From NCBI RefSeq assembly GCF_001865575.2, contig NZ_CP017562.2, positions 496,001-560,000 of the forward strand: DNA of 64,000 nt, read 5' to 3'. This DNA comes from Paraburkholderia sprentiae WSM5005 (GTDB lineage Bacteria; Pseudomonadota; Gammaproteobacteria; Burkholderiales; Burkholderiaceae). Shown here in pieces: positions 26,438 through 36,700 of this stretch. Every line of letters starts with the position of its first letter. Position 1 is the stretch's first letter. The notes under the pieces were generated by a model. The model was not told the DNA's origin and did no database searches. It worked only from the letters and a program-made list of their open reading frames with translations. A program made the position numbers and the translations under genes.

Positions 26438-26966
26438 GATCACTCCGTTCGGACAGTGTTCCCAGTTGCGCTGTGCACGGCAAAGCGATCACACGTCCCG
26501 CAAAACGCGCCGCCGGCAATGTCGCATGTGCTAGCGCGAGTTCGTGTACGCGCGCTTTGACGTCCGGATCGAAAGCGACGCCGCGCGGTCCGCTGGTATC
26601 GACGTGCAGCAGCATCTGTTCGCCCGCGGCGACGGGACCGGTGCGCTGGCTTTGCGTCGTGCCCAGCGAAAACATTTCGAGGTAGACATGAATACGTTTT
26701 GCGTCGTGGCCGAGCACGCGCATGTCGACACGCACCTGCGTGTCTCGTTTGATTTCGTGAAGATAGTTGAGATGCGCTTCTAGCGTGTAGATCGATCGAT
26801 GCCGCTCTTTGCGCACCGCATCGGGCAGGCCGATGAAATCGATCAGTCCATCGATCGCGAGACTGAAGATCAGCATATAGAACGCGTCGCGCATGTGGCC
26901 GTTGTAATCGACCCATTCGGCGCGGACGGTCTCGCTGTAAGACGGCAGGGCAACGGGATGCGACAT
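26430..26966 (-). CDS. 4HBT-type acyl-CoA thioesterase
   Basis: This 178-residue hotdog-fold enzyme has the family signature EWVDYNGHMRDAFYM near the N-terminus and YTLEAHLNYLHEIKRDTQVRV, as in 4-hydroxybenzoyl-CoA thioesterase relatives that include betainyl-CoA thioesterases of carnitine catabolism. It is translated with the downstream esterase. No carnitine genes are nearby, so the substrate is uncertain. The ATG at 26966 follows a GAGG-type site. Confidence 0.85.
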   Translation of the reverse strand: MSHPVALPSYSETVRAEWVDYNGHMRDAFYMLIFSLAIDGLIDFIGLPDAVRKERHRSIYTLEAHLNYLHEIKRDTQVRVDMRVLGHDAKRIHVYLEMFSLGTTQSQRTGPVAAGEQMLLHVDTSGPRGVAFDPDVKARVHELALAHATLPAARFAGRVIALPCTAQLGTLSERSDHA

Positions 26967-27227
26967 GAGCGTCTATCTCCTCGATCGGATGCGATGGCTG
27001 CGGAGCGTCGTTTGGCGTGATCAGTGTAGTGCATCGCGATGAGGCTGCGCCGAAAGCAGGCGCCTCGAATCGTGGTCGTTATAGCAACGATGAATTCATA
27101 GTGCAGGGCTTACTACGTGGTCTGATCGGTTTCCAAACCGGCACAACCGCTGCCGCTGCCAGTTTGACGCTGAAGTACGTGGGGCACTCGCGCCGCCGCG
27201 TGCTCCAGCGCTCGTCGCTGCAAACCA

Positions 27228-28064
27228 TCAAATCCGTATCAGCACCGCCCCTAGCGTCACCAGTGCACACGCCACGATGCGTCGCGCGGTGAGCTTCTCG
27301 CCCATGAAGATCCAGCCGATCAACACCGCGAAGATCGAACTCAACTCGCGCAACGCGGAGACCATCGCGATCGGCAGATAGCGATACGCCTCGATGATCA
27401 GGCAATACGCACCGAGCGCGAGCAAGCCCGACGCGATGCCCTTCACCACCAGCGCGCGGCCGATGAACAGCCCCTTCGCACCGCCGCGCCAATACCACGC
27501 AAGCATGAACTGCGGGATGTTCCAGATCAGATAGACCCACATGATGTAGCTCAGGCCATTGCCCGCGACGCGCGCGCCGACGCCGTCGACAACCGAGTAG
27601 GTCGCGATGAAAAGACCCGTCAGCAACGCGAACGGCACGCTCTCGCCGGAAAATCGCATGCCGCGCCGAAAGGCGAGCGAGACGATGCCGCACGACACGA
27701 GCGCGACGCCGAGCGCGGCGAGCGGTTCGAGCACCTCTGCCGCGAACACGAGCGCGCCGACGAACACGAGCATTGGCGAGAGACCGCGCGCAATCGGATA
27801 GATCTGGCTGAAATCGCCGCTTCTGTACGCGCGAATCAGCGCGAGCAGATAGCCCCATTCGAGCACCGCGGACGCGACGATATACGGCCACGCGGCCGGC
27901 GCCGGCAGCGGCAGCACCAGCACGCCGATCGCGCTGACTACGATATACGGCATCGCCATCATGCCGAGCAGCCAGACGCGGTCTTCGGACAGATGCAAGA
28001 ACGCGTTCCACGTCGCGTGAAGCAGCGCGGAGAACAGCACCAGCAGGACGACAAAGGTTTCCAT
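27228..28064 (-). CDS. EamA/DMT-family exporter
   Basis: This 278-residue protein has about 10 membrane helices in two EamA repeats, with the family's DFSQIYPIARGLSPMLVF and GEKLTARRIVACALVTLGA motifs closing each half. Members usually export amino acids or other metabolites; substrate unknown. The ATG at 28064 is preferred over an in-frame TTG two codons upstream. It is transcribed alone, leftward, after the phn genes. Confidence 0.85.
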   Translation of the reverse strand: METFVVLLVLFSALLHATWNAFLHLSEDRVWLLGMMAMPYIVVSAIGVLVLPLPAPAAWPYIVASAVLEWGYLLALIRAYRSGDFSQIYPIARGLSPMLVFVGALVFAAEVLEPLAALGVALVSCGIVSLAFRRGMRFSGESVPFALLTGLFIATYSVVDGVGARVAGNGLSYIMWVYLIWNIPQFMLAWYWRGGAKGLFIGRALVVKGIASGLLALGAYCLIIEAYRYLPIAMVSALRELSSIFAVLIGWIFMGEKLTARRIVACALVTLGAVLIRI

Positions 28065-28214
28065 CGACAACGGGATCAGCCGAACAAGGCAAGGGAAGAC
28101 CGCAAGGCGGTCGCAAGCTCGTGATTATTCCAGCAGAACGCAGGAATGGCGGAGTGGATGAGCAAAGCGAAGGGGTTTTGTGGTGAGAGCGGCGTTTCGG
28201 CGCCGGTGCCGTCC

Positions 28215-29072
28215 TCAGATCACCCGCTCACGCAGCCAAGCCGAGCCGAGATCGATCACCGTCACGATGACGATCACCATGATCATCACCGCGGCCGTTT
28301 GCGCATAGTTGAACGAGCGGATCGCCTCGTACAGCACGACGCCGATGCCGCCCGCGCCGACCATGCCGACCACCATCGCCGAGCGCACGTTCGACTCGAA
28401 GCGATACAGCGCGTACGAGATCCACAGCGGCAGCACTTGCGGCAGCACCGCATAGACGATTTCGTCGAGGCGGCTCGCGCCGGTCGCGCGCACGCCTTCG
28501 GCCGGGCGCGGATCGATCGCCTCGACCGCTTCGGCGAACAGCTTCGCGAGCACGCCCGTCGTATGCACCCACAACGCGAGCACGCCGGCGAACGGCCCGA
28601 GCCCGACCGCGACGATGAACAGCATCGCAAAGACCATTTCATTGATCGCGCGGCACGCGTCCATCAGGCGGCGCACCGGTTGCACCACCCACTGCGGCGC
28701 GAGATTGTGCGCGGACATCAGGCCAAATGGCACCGCGCACACGAGCGAGAGCGCGGTACCCCAGATTGCGACCGCCAAGGTCACGTACATCTCGTGCGCG
28801 TAGCTGCGCCACTCGGTGAAGTCAGGCGGGAAGAAATCCGCCGCGAACTGGCCCATGTTGGCCGAGTCGCTGAGCAGGTCGAGCGGACGCATGTCGGCAC
28901 CATGCCACGCGCCCCCGAGTATGGCGAGCACCGCGATCCAGCCGAGCAGCGACCACCAGCCGCGCTTGCCGGCACGATGTCTCGCCTGCGCCGCCTGCGC
29001 CGCCTGCGCCGCCTGCGCCGCGGCCGCTTCGCTCGCGCGCGCTGGCGATGCGATCACGTCGGCCGTATTCAT
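28215..29072 (-). CDS. phnE: Phosphonate-type ABC transporter permease PhnE
   Basis: This 285-residue permease has about 6 membrane helices and the ABC coupling loop ([20 protein letters not shown]). PhnE homologues form the channel for phosphonate, phosphite or organophosphate esters. The N-terminus carries an Ala/Gln repeat ([12 protein letters not shown]) encoded by a 9-base tandem repeat. The start overlaps the phnD stop by ATGA. No C-P lyase or phosphonatase gene is in the window. Confidence 0.9.
   Translation of the reverse strand: MNTADVIASPARASEAAAAQAAQAAQAAQARHRAGKRGWWSLLGWIAVLAILGGAWHGADMRPLDLLSDSANMGQFAADFFPPDFTEWRSYAHEMYVTLAVAIWGTALSLVCAVPFGLMSAHNLAPQWVVQPVRRLMDACRAINEMVFAMLFIVAVGLGPFAGVLALWVHTTGVLAKLFAEAVEAIDPRPAEGVRATGASRLDEIVYAVLPQVLPLWISYALYRFESNVRSAMVVGMVGAGGIGVVLYEAIRSFNYAQTAAVMIMVIVIVTVIDLGSAWLRERVI
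28984..29019 (-). repeat. Four perfect 9-base tandem repeats in phnE
   Basis: GCCTGCGCC occurs four times head to tail (given strand), encoding the AQA/QAA run at the phnE N-terminus. Units of nine bases keep the frame if the copy number changes. Confidence 0.85.
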
Positions 29073-30046
29073 TGCTTCGACTGTGCGTTGCTGAGCGCGC
29101 TCAGCTTCGCGTCGAGCGCGGCCAACTGCGTCTTGCGATCGCTATCGGACAGATGCGCATCGCTCTCGATCTTCTGCTTCTGCTGGAACAGCACGATCTC
29201 GCGAATCGGTAGCAGCTGCTGATTCGACGATGCCTCGAAGCCGCTGTACTCGGTGATGCCGGCCATCACCGCTTTTTCGTGCGGATCGGTCTTCGCATAG
29301 TTCAGGAAGAACTTGCGCAGCTTGTCCTTCGTCGCTTGCGGCAGATCCTTGCGCCACACGAGCGGGTCCGATGGAATCAGCGGCGAAGTCCACAGCACGC
29401 GCACCTGCGCGAACTTGTCCGGGTGCTCGCGCTTCAGCGTTTCCATCATCATGCTGTTGTTGGTCGCGATGTCGATCTTGTTGTTGACGACCGCCAGCAG
29501 GTTCGCTTCGTGGCTCGACGGCAGCACGCTCTTGAACGACGTATTGACCGGCGCGTTGTGCTTCGCGAACAGATAGTAGCCCGGCACCAGCGTGCCCGAC
29601 GTGGAGTTCGGATCGCCAAAGCCGAGCGTGACGTCCTTCGTGTTCCTGAACACGTCGTCGAGCGTCTTGAAGCGGCTGTTCACGTTGGTGATCAGCAGCG
29701 AGTAGTAGCCGCTGTCGCCGTTCGCGTGCTGCGCTTTGGCAAACACTTCGCCATCCGAACGGTCGACGGCTTCGATCGCCGACGCGTTGCCGAAATAGCC
29801 GACCTGCACCTTGTTGAAGCGCATGCCTTCGATGATGCCGGCGTAATCGGTCGCGAAGAATGCTTTCACATTCAGACCGGTCTGTTTCCTCATGTCATCG
29901 ATCAGCGGTTCCCAGCGTTGCTTGAGTACCGCCGACGAATCGGTCGAGATGATGCCGAGGTTGACGTCCTCGGCATGGGCCGTGGCGACGCAGGCGAAAG
30001 CGGCCGCGCCGGCCGCGAGCGTGATCAGGGAGCGCAGGAATTTCAT
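29069..30046 (-). CDS. phnD: Phosphonate-type ABC substrate-binding protein PhnD
   Basis: This 325-residue periplasmic protein has a signal peptide ([17 protein letters not shown], cleavage near AHA-ED) and the phosphate/phosphonate-binding fold ([53 protein letters not shown]). The GDPNSTSG loop is the family ligand-binding motif. The start at 30046 directly opens the signal peptide. It sits between phnC (61-base gap) and phnE (4-base overlap). Confidence 0.92.
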   Translation of the reverse strand: MKFLRSLITLAAGAAAFACVATAHAEDVNLGIISTDSSAVLKQRWEPLIDDMRKQTGLNVKAFFATDYAGIIEGMRFNKVQVGYFGNASAIEAVDRSDGEVFAKAQHANGDSGYYSLLITNVNSRFKTLDDVFRNTKDVTLGFGDPNSTSGTLVPGYYLFAKHNAPVNTSFKSVLPSSHEANLLAVVNNKIDIATNNSMMMETLKREHPDKFAQVRVLWTSPLIPSDPLVWRKDLPQATKDKLRKFFLNYAKTDPHEKAVMAGITEYSGFEASSNQQLLPIREIVLFQQKQKIESDAHLSDSDRKTQLAALDAKLSALSNAQSKQ

Positions 30047-30106
30047 CGGTTGAGATCCGGTTGGGTGAACGGAAGGAATCAAAAGCGCGCGACAGCGCGG
30101 GCGGGT

Positions 30107-31024
30107 TCAGTTCGACGGCGCGGCGTTGAGCGCGAACGCGTAGCGCGCGGCGGCGGGGCCGGTATCCGACCGGGCCGGCGCGGCGGCGGTGGCGGCGACG
30201 TCAGGTGCGTTGGGTGTTTGGTCGGCGTCCTGCGTGGCGTCGTCGAGCAGCTCACAAGCATCGTCGCCGTAGAGTCTTTTCAGCAGCGCCGGCGTCAGCG
30301 CACTGGAAGGGCCGTCGTAGACCACCTTGCCGCGACGTAGCGCGACGGTGCGAGGACAGTACCGCAGCGCGATGTCGACCTGGTGCAGCGACACCAGCAC
30401 CGTGATCCGATGCTCGACGTTCAGCGCCTGCAGCATGTCCATCACGCGGCGCGACGATTCGGGATCGAGCGAGGCGATCGGCTCGTCGGCGAGCACGATC
30501 TGCGCACGCTGCACGAGTGCCCGCGCAAGCGCGGCGCGTTGCTGCTGACCGCCCGACAGGTTCGCGGCGCGTTCGCGCGCATGTTCGGCGATACCGACCT
30601 CGTGCAGCGCGGCCAGCGACAGCGCGCGTTCCGCGCGCGGGAAACGGCCGCTCAGACGCCGCCACCAAGGCAGGCGCGCGAGCGCGCCGATCAGCACGTT
30701 GGTTTCGACCGACAGCCGGTTCACTAGGTTGAACTGCTGGAATACGAAGCCGATGTCGCGGCGAATGCTGCGCACTTCGCGCACGATGCGGCCGTTTTGC
30801 TGGATCGGCCGGCCGAGAATCTCGATCTGCGATGGCTGCGCGTCCGACGCGGTAAAGCCCGCGATATGCCGCAGCAACGTCGATTTTCCCGAGCCCGACG
30901 CGCCGATCAGCGCGACCATTTCACCGGGCGCGATGCGCAGGTCGATTTCGTCGAGCGCTTTGCGGCCGTTACCGAACGTCTTGCTCAAACGTTCGATTCG
31001 AATAGCTTCACGGATCGCTTCCAT
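30107..31024 (-). CDS. phnC: Phosphonate-type ABC transporter ATPase PhnC
   Basis: This 305-residue ATPase powers the PhnDE importer. Walker A is GASGSGKST (about 41-49), followed by the Q-loop [18 protein letters not shown], the signature LSGGQQQR and Walker B IVLADEP. It has a C-terminal extension of about 45 Ala/Pro-rich residues after the normal end. The ATG at 31024 has GAGGGG just upstream, ahead of a more distal in-frame ATG. It is the first gene of the phnCDE operon. Confidence 0.92.
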   Translation of the reverse strand: MEAIREAIRIERLSKTFGNGRKALDEIDLRIAPGEMVALIGASGSGKSTLLRHIAGFTASDAQPSQIEILGRPIQQNGRIVREVRSIRRDIGFVFQQFNLVNRLSVETNVLIGALARLPWWRRLSGRFPRAERALSLAALHEVGIAEHARERAANLSGGQQQRAALARALVQRAQIVLADEPIASLDPESSRRVMDMLQALNVEHRITVLVSLHQVDIALRYCPRTVALRRGKVVYDGPSSALTPALLKRLYGDDACELLDDATQDADQTPNAPDVAATAAAPARSDTGPAAARYAFALNAAPSN

Positions 31025-31158
31025 GTGTACCCCCTCGATGCATCCGGACACTGCCGGCATGTGTCGGGCTCATTCTAGGAAGCGACTGTGACGGTTGAGT
31101 GAAGGCATCGCAACGTCTAGACGACTACATCTTTTGGGCGACTTTTCCGCTATGTCAT

Positions 31159-31176
31159 GTGTCGTCAGGATGACAA
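31159..31176 (-). promoter_or_regulatory. Second Pho-box-like direct repeat upstream of phnC
   Basis: On the minus strand this reads TTGTCATCCTGACGACAC: TGTCAT, then an 11-base periodic partner CGACAC that matches the consensus TGTCAC at 4 of 6 positions. It is weaker than the site at 31225-31242. It lies about 140 bases upstream of the phnC start. Confidence 0.35.
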
Positions 31177-31224
31177 AACAAAGTCAATGCGAAGTCGACG
31201 CCAACTCACTGATGCGAACGGTCA

Positions 31225-31242
31225 GTGACATGCGGATGACAA
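31225..31242 (-). promoter_or_regulatory. Pho-box-like direct repeat upstream of phnC
   Basis: On the minus strand this reads TTGTCATCCGCATGTCAC, two TGTCA repeats 11 bases apart. It matches the PhoB box (CTGTCATAAAACTGTCAC) in both half-sites. It sits about 200 bases upstream of phnC, consistent with induction under phosphate limitation. Confidence 0.5.
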
Positions 31243-31292
31243 ACTGATGGCCATGAGCGATTTGTGAACGAAGCAGCGCCCCTTTGCTGTAT

Positions 31293-31323
31293 CGCTGCTC
31301 AAAAAAAACGGCATTGAGCAGCG
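31293..31323. repeat. 9-bp inverted repeat with an A-tract loop
   Basis: CGCTGCTCA (31293-31301) and TGAGCAGCG (31315-31323) are perfect complements around a 13-base spacer that starts with seven A. It has only TTT after it on the plus strand, so it is not a good terminator. It could be an operator. Confidence 0.6.
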
Positions 31324-31331
31324 TTTGCCGA

Positions 31332-31553
31332 CTAAGATCGACGCCGGTCAGTGCATATGGCTAAGTGGCAGAGCGTGAAATTACGGCCGCCGCTTCGGCG
31401 GGACTCCGCACAGCCGTAGGCGATATCGCCGATGAACTCGATGCCGGTGAGCACACAATCGCTTGGCCCCATCCCGCTCAATTCAACGTCGCGCAGCTGC
31501 GGCAATAGCGGCCGGTCCGCCGCGTGTCCGGTGAAAGCCGCAATCTTCGTCAT
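31332..31553 (-). CDS. Possible small or truncated ORF, 73 residues
   Basis: From the ATG at 31553 the first 50 codons have the G/C third-position bias of real genes (MTKIAAFTGHAADRP, LPQLRDVELSGMGPSD, TGIEFIGDIAYG). The last 20 codons do not, suggesting a degraded or frameshifted end. No strong ribosome site precedes it. No family is recognised. Confidence 0.3.
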   Translation of the reverse strand: MTKIAAFTGHAADRPLLPQLRDVELSGMGPSDCVLTGIEFIGDIAYGCAESRRSGGRNFTLCHLAICTDRRRS

Positions 31554-31694
31554 TCGCCTGTACTGCTCCGACCACCGGTAAAGGCCGGCTAACGCTGCGC
31601 CCGCGCAACTGTCACAGCACACGGATATATTAGGGGCGGTGCGGCGCGCCGCATTCCTGGCTCCGTCCCCCTCCAACGTTCCGATTGACGTTCC

Positions 31695-32729
31695 ATGCCG
31701 GCTATAAGCTTCCTACCTGACAGCTTCGAAGAATACGAAGATCTCAAGTCGATACTCGACCAGGGCAGCGCGAGCTTCGAAATCCGCGCCATCTGCGAGA
31801 CTGAGGTGCGCGGCCGGCGCTTTTCCGTCTACACCGCGAGCATCGGTTCATCGGATTCGCTTGCGCCCGCTATTGCTTTCATCGGCGGCATTCACGGGCT
31901 CGAGCGAATCGGCTCGCAACTCGTGCTCGACTACATGCGCGCGCTACTCGCGCGGCTCGAATGGGACGAATTGCTGGTGCGGCAATTGCAATCCATCAGG
32001 ATATATTTCTGCCCGATCGTTAATCCCGGCGGCATGTGGGCGTCGACGCGCGCGAATCCGCACGGCGTCGATCTGATGCGCAACGCGCCGCAAAACGCCG
32101 ACGCACGCGTGCCGCTGCTGGCGGGCGGGCAGCGCGTCGGCGCATGGCTGCCCTGGTATCGCGGCCGCGCGGGCGAGCCGATGGAACCGGAGGCGGCCGC
32201 GCTGCTGCAGTTGGTCGACACGCAACTCGCCGCGCGGCCGCTGAGCATCGCGCTCGATTGCCATTCCGGCTACGGCTGGAGCGACAGCATCTGGTTTCCG
32301 TACGCGCGAACGCGCCGGCACATGCCGCATCTGCCTGAGATGTACGTATTGAAGAGCATGTTCGAGCACGCGCATCCGCATCACGGCTATACGTTCGAGC
32401 CGCAGAGCCACCAGTATCTGCTGCACGGCGATCTGTGGGACTGCGCGTACGACCGCACGCCAGCGCCGAACATCTTCCTGCCGATGACGCTCGAACTCGG
32501 CTCGTGGTTGTGGATCAAGAAGAACCCGCGCCAGTTGTTTTCGCGCCAAGGCATGTTCAATCCGGTCATGGCGCACCGCACCGCGCGCGTGCTGCGGCGC
32601 CATGCGAACCTGTTCGACTTCCTCGCGCGCGCGGCGTTTTCAGCGCAGCGCTGGCTGCCGCAAGGCAACCGCCGCGAGCAGTTGCTGCAAGGCGCGCTCG
32701 ATCACTGGTACAGGCCGCATAGCGTATGA
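31695..32729 (+). CDS. M14-family zinc carboxypeptidase-like protein
   Basis: This 344-residue cytoplasmic protein has the M14 zinc-peptidase layout: H67-x-x-E70 in GGIHGLE, the substrate-binding NPHGVDLMRN (about 121-130), the third zinc ligand H190 in LDCHSGYG, and a candidate catalytic Glu in MTLELGSW. It should hydrolyse a C-terminal amide or peptide bond. Related proteins are annotated as DUF2817 or M14. The stop overlaps the next gene by ATGA, so the pair is one operon. Confidence 0.85.
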   Translation: MPAISFLPDSFEEYEDLKSILDQGSASFEIRAICETEVRGRRFSVYTASIGSSDSLAPAIAFIGGIHGLERIGSQLVLDYMRALLARLEWDELLVRQLQSIRIYFCPIVNPGGMWASTRANPHGVDLMRNAPQNADARVPLLAGGQRVGAWLPWYRGRAGEPMEPEAAALLQLVDTQLAARPLSIALDCHSGYGWSDSIWFPYARTRRHMPHLPEMYVLKSMFEHAHPHHGYTFEPQSHQYLLHGDLWDCAYDRTPAPNIFLPMTLELGSWLWIKKNPRQLFSRQGMFNPVMAHRTARVLRRHANLFDFLARAAFSAQRWLPQGNRREQLLQGALDHWYRPHSV

Positions 32730-33592
32730 GCACGTGGATCCTGCTGCGCGGACTCACGCGCGAAACGCGGCACTGGGGGCGCTTGCCGGCTGCGTTGCAC
32801 GAAACCTTGGGCCAACTCCCGGCCGATTGCTTGCGCGAAGCAACGGCAACCGCAACCGCAATGAGCGCGACCGGCTTGCGTTTGCTGCTGCTCGATCTGC
32901 CTGGCAACGGTGAATACGCGCGGCGGCGCGCTCCAGCGAGCGTCGCGGGCATGGTCGCATTCGTGCGGCACGCGGCGCTCGAAACGGGCGTGCCGGGCCC
33001 TTACAACGTGGTCGCGATGTCGCTAGGCGGCATGGTCGCGACCGACTGGGCACAGCGTCACCCCGGCGAAATCGAACGGCTCGTGTTGATCAATACGAGC
33101 ATGCGGCCATTCAGCCGCCCGCACCAACGGCTGCGGCCGTCGTCGTGGCCGGGCTTGCTCGGTGTCGCCGCGCATTGGGGCGATGCGGCCGAAGCCGAGA
33201 GCGGTATCCATCGGATCACGTGCAATAACGTCGATACCTTGGGCGCGGATCTCACTGCGTGGACCGCGATCCGCCGCAGCGCGCCGGTGAGCCGCGCGAA
33301 TGCGCTGCGGCAATTGTGGGCCGCCGCGCGTTTCAGCGCCGGGTCCGCCGCGCCGTGCTGCGCACGGCTCATTCTCTCTTCGCGGGCCGATGGGCTCGTC
33401 AACCCGGTCTGTTCGGCGAAGCTCGCGGCGGCGTGGGGCGCGCCGCATCGCGAGCATCCTTGGGCCGGCCACGATCTGCCGCACGACGATCCCGCGTGGA
33501 CCGCCGAGCAGATTCGCGCGTGGCTCACGCGGCGCGCCGAAGACAGCGATGCGGCCGCGCCGGCACCGGCGCGAGCAAAGCCCGCGGGTTGA
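32726..33592 (+). CDS. Alpha/beta-fold hydrolase coupled to the M14 peptidase
   Basis: This 288-residue hydrolase has the nucleophile elbow VVAMSLGGMVA, an acid residue in SSRADGLVNP and the His in AGHDLPHDDP, so the catalytic triad is complete. The ATG at 32726 overlaps the peptidase stop. A disordered Ala/Pro tail ends it. It may act on the same amide- or ester-containing substrate as the peptidase; this is inference from coupling. Confidence 0.85.
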   Translation: MSTWILLRGLTRETRHWGRLPAALHETLGQLPADCLREATATATAMSATGLRLLLLDLPGNGEYARRRAPASVAGMVAFVRHAALETGVPGPYNVVAMSLGGMVATDWAQRHPGEIERLVLINTSMRPFSRPHQRLRPSSWPGLLGVAAHWGDAAEAESGIHRITCNNVDTLGADLTAWTAIRRSAPVSRANALRQLWAAARFSAGSAAPCCARLILSSRADGLVNPVCSAKLAAAWGAPHREHPWAGHDLPHDDPAWTAEQIRAWLTRRAEDSDAAAPAPARAKPAG

Positions 33593-33664
33593 ACCGCGGA
33601 CCGCGTTGCCGCGCCGCAGCGACGCAATTGGTTGCAGCAAAGCTTTGGGTGACTCTTCAATGAC

Positions 33665-33688
33665 CCGTCAGCGGGTATTACCTGACGG
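33665..33688. promoter_or_regulatory. 7-bp inverted repeat upstream of the glutamate dehydrogenase gene
   Basis: CCGTCAG (33665-33671) and CTGACGG (33682-33688) are perfect complements around 10 bases, about 105 bases before the GDH start codon. It is a plausible operator but unproven. Confidence 0.35.
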
Positions 33689-33792
33689 CGCAAAAACGGC
33701 CGCATTACGCACGGCAGGCGCATAATTCCAAGTCAGACGTTGCCTGCGAATCACGCGATACTCACCATTGCCGCCAGCCAGGGGAGTCGATC

Positions 33793-36700
33793 ATGCAAGC
33801 AAAGAACGAAGAAGCCGTCACGCACCTGCTGAACGATGTCGTCGAATTTGCACGGGGGCGGCTGCCGGAGCCGACCTTCGATATCGTCGAACCCTTTCTG
33901 CGGCACTACTACGATTTCGTCGACGCGGGCGATCTGCAAAGCCGCTCGATCGCCGATCTGTACGGCGCGGCGCTCGCCCACTGGCAGACTGCGCAGCGTT
34001 TCGTGCCGGGCGAGCAGCGGCTGCGCGTCTATAACCCGATCCTCGAACAGCATGGCTGGCATTCCGATCACACAGTGATCGAGATCGTCAACGACGACAT
34101 GCCGTTCCTCGTCGATTCGGTCTCGATGACGGTCAACCGGCATCGGCTCGCATTGCATTCGGTCGTGCATCCGGTGTTTCGCATCTGGCGCGCGCCCGAC
34201 GGCAACATCGCGCGCGTGAGCCAGGGCGCCGAAGAGGCCGGCGATGCGCGCTCGCATCTGACCTCGTGCATCCATTTCGAGGTCGATCGTTGTGGCGATG
34301 CGGCAAAACTCGACGCGTTGCGCGATGACATCGCGCGCGTGCTCGGCGACGTGCGCGCAGCGGTCGAAGACTGGCCGAAGATCGTCGAACGCGCGAAGCA
34401 GACGATTCAGGACATGAAGGTGCGCGAGACCGGTCCCGAGGGCGTCGAAGCGCGCGCGTTCGTCGAATGGATGGTCGCCGATCATTTCACGTTCCTCGGC
34501 CAGCGTGATTACGAACTGGTGCAGCAGGAGGGCGGTTACGGTTTGCGGGCGGTCGCGGGCTCCGGTCTCGGCATTCTGCGCGATGCGCTGCGGCCCGCCG
34601 GCGCGGCGGAAGTCACCGCGTTGCCGCCGGCGGCCGCGGAGATCGTCGCCGGATCGTCGCCGATCTTTCTGACCAAGGCCAATTCGCGCGCCACCGTGCA
34701 TCGGCCCGGCTACCTCGACTATGTCGGCATCAAGCTGAGCGGTGCGGATGGCAAAGTAACGGGCGAACGGCGCTTCATCGGCCTGTATACGTCGACCGCT
34801 TATTTCGTGTCGGCCGCCGAGATTCCGATCGTGCGGCGCAAATGCGCGAACATCGTGAGACGCGCCGCATTCCTGCCCAAAGGTCATCTGGCGAAATCGC
34901 TGGTGACGGTTCTCGAAACCTATCCGCGCGACGAACTGTTCCAGGCCGACGAGGACCAGCTCTACGACACCGCACTCGGCGTGCTGCGCTTGCAGGAACA
35001 TCAGCGCACGCGGCTGTTCGTGCGGCGCGATCGCTTCGATCGCTTCGTGTCGTGCCTCGTGTTCGTGTCGCGCGACAAGTACAACACCGATCTGCGGCAA
35101 CGGATCGCGAACCTGCTCGCCGATGCGTTCAACGGCGAGAACGTCGAATTCACGCCGCTGCTGTCGGAGTCGACGCTCGCGCGAATTCATTTCGTCGTCC
35201 ATGCTAAAACGGGCAGCATGCCCAACGTCGATACGCGCGAGCTCGAAGCGCGCCTCGTGCAGGTCGCGCGACGCTGGCAGGACGATCTGGCCGACGCGTT
35301 GCTTGACGCGTACGGCGAAGAGCACGGCAACCGTTTGCTGCAGCACTACAGCGATTCGTTTCCGCCCGGCTATCGTGACGACTATCCGGCGCGCACGGCG
35401 GTGCGCGATATCGAACTGATCGAGCGCGTACAGGGCACCGAGCGGCTCGCGATGAACCTGTACCGGCCGATCGAATCGGGACCGCGCGCATTCCGCTTCA
35501 AGGTGTATCGCGCGGGCTTGCCGATCGCGCTGTCGCGCAGCTTGCCGATGCTCGAACATCTCGGCGTGCGTGTCGACGAAGAGCGGCCTTATCTGATCGA
35601 AGCGCCGGGCGCGACGCCCGCGTGGATCCACGACTTCGGCCTCGAACTCGCGGACGATGCCGAGTTCGACATCGAGCGGGTCAAAGATCTGTTCGAACAG
35701 GCGTTCGAGCAGGTGTGGACCGGCACGATAGAAAGCGATGACTTCAACCGCCTCGTATTGCGCGCGCAGCTGAACGCGCGCGAGGTGACGATTCTGCGTG
35801 CGTACGCGAAGTACTTGCGGCAGGTCGGCTCGACCTTCAGCGACGCGTATATCGAACGCGCGGTGACCGGCAACCCGGCGATTGCGCGCATGCTCGTCGC
35901 GCTGTTCATTGCGCGCTTCGATCCGGCGCTCGGCGACGTGCGCGAGGCCCGCGTGAGCGGTTGTCTCGAGGCGATCGACAGCGCGCTCGACCAGGTGCCG
36001 AATCTCGACGAAGACCGCATCCTGCGTCAGTTTCTCGGCGTGATCAAGGCGACCAAGCGGACCAATTACTACCGCTATGGCGCCACGGGGCAACCGAAAC
36101 CGTACCTGTCGTTCAAGTTCGATCCCGCCCAGGTGCCCGGCTTGCCCGAGCCGAAACCGATGTTCGAGATCTGGGTCTACTCGCCGCGCGTCGAGGGCGT
36201 GCATCTGCGTGGCGGGCGCGTCGCGCGCGGCGGCTTGCGCTGGTCGGATCGGCGCGAGGATTTCCGCACGGAAGTGCTCGGCCTGATGAAGGCGCAGATG
36301 GTGAAGAACGTCGTGATCGTGCCGGTCGGCTCGAAGGGTGGCTTCGTCGTCAAGAATCCGCCGCCGCAGAGCGAGCGCGATGCGTGGATGCGTGAAGGCG
36401 TCGCGTGCTATCAGACGTTCCTGCGCGGATTGCTCGACGTCACCGACAATCTCGCGGGCACCGACGTCGTGCCACCGCCCGACGTAGTGCGCCACGACCC
36501 CGACGACCCGTATCTGGTCGTCGCCGCCGACAAGGGCACAGCCACCTTCTCCGACTACGCGAACGCGATCTCGCGGGAATACGGCTTCTGGCTCGACGAC
36601 GCATTCGCGTCGGGCGGCTCGGTCGGCTACGACCACAAGAAAATGGGCATCACCGCGCGCGGCGCGTGGGAGTCGGTCAAACGGCACTTCCGCGAAATGG

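Larger units (their letters stand above)
31025..31694. other. 670-base divergent region with Pho-box-like sites and a hairpin
   Basis: The region between phnC and the M14 peptidase gene holds two Pho-box-like direct repeats, a 9-bp inverted repeat at 31293-31323, and a short leftward coding-like stretch at 31332-31553. The peptidase gene start at 31695 lies at its right end. Confidence 0.6.

Noticed and set aside
28141..28180. Short tRNA-like GCGGAGTGG stretch between the EamA and phnE genes
   Set aside because: No cloverleaf, anticodon arm or TPsiC loop can be formed.
33751..36687. A 978-codon open frame on the minus strand opposite the glutamate dehydrogenase gene
   Set aside because: It is a codon-bias shadow of a conserved 1612-residue enzyme: it has no recognisable domain and is rich in Arg, His and Ala as expected for an antisense frame of high-GC coding DNA.
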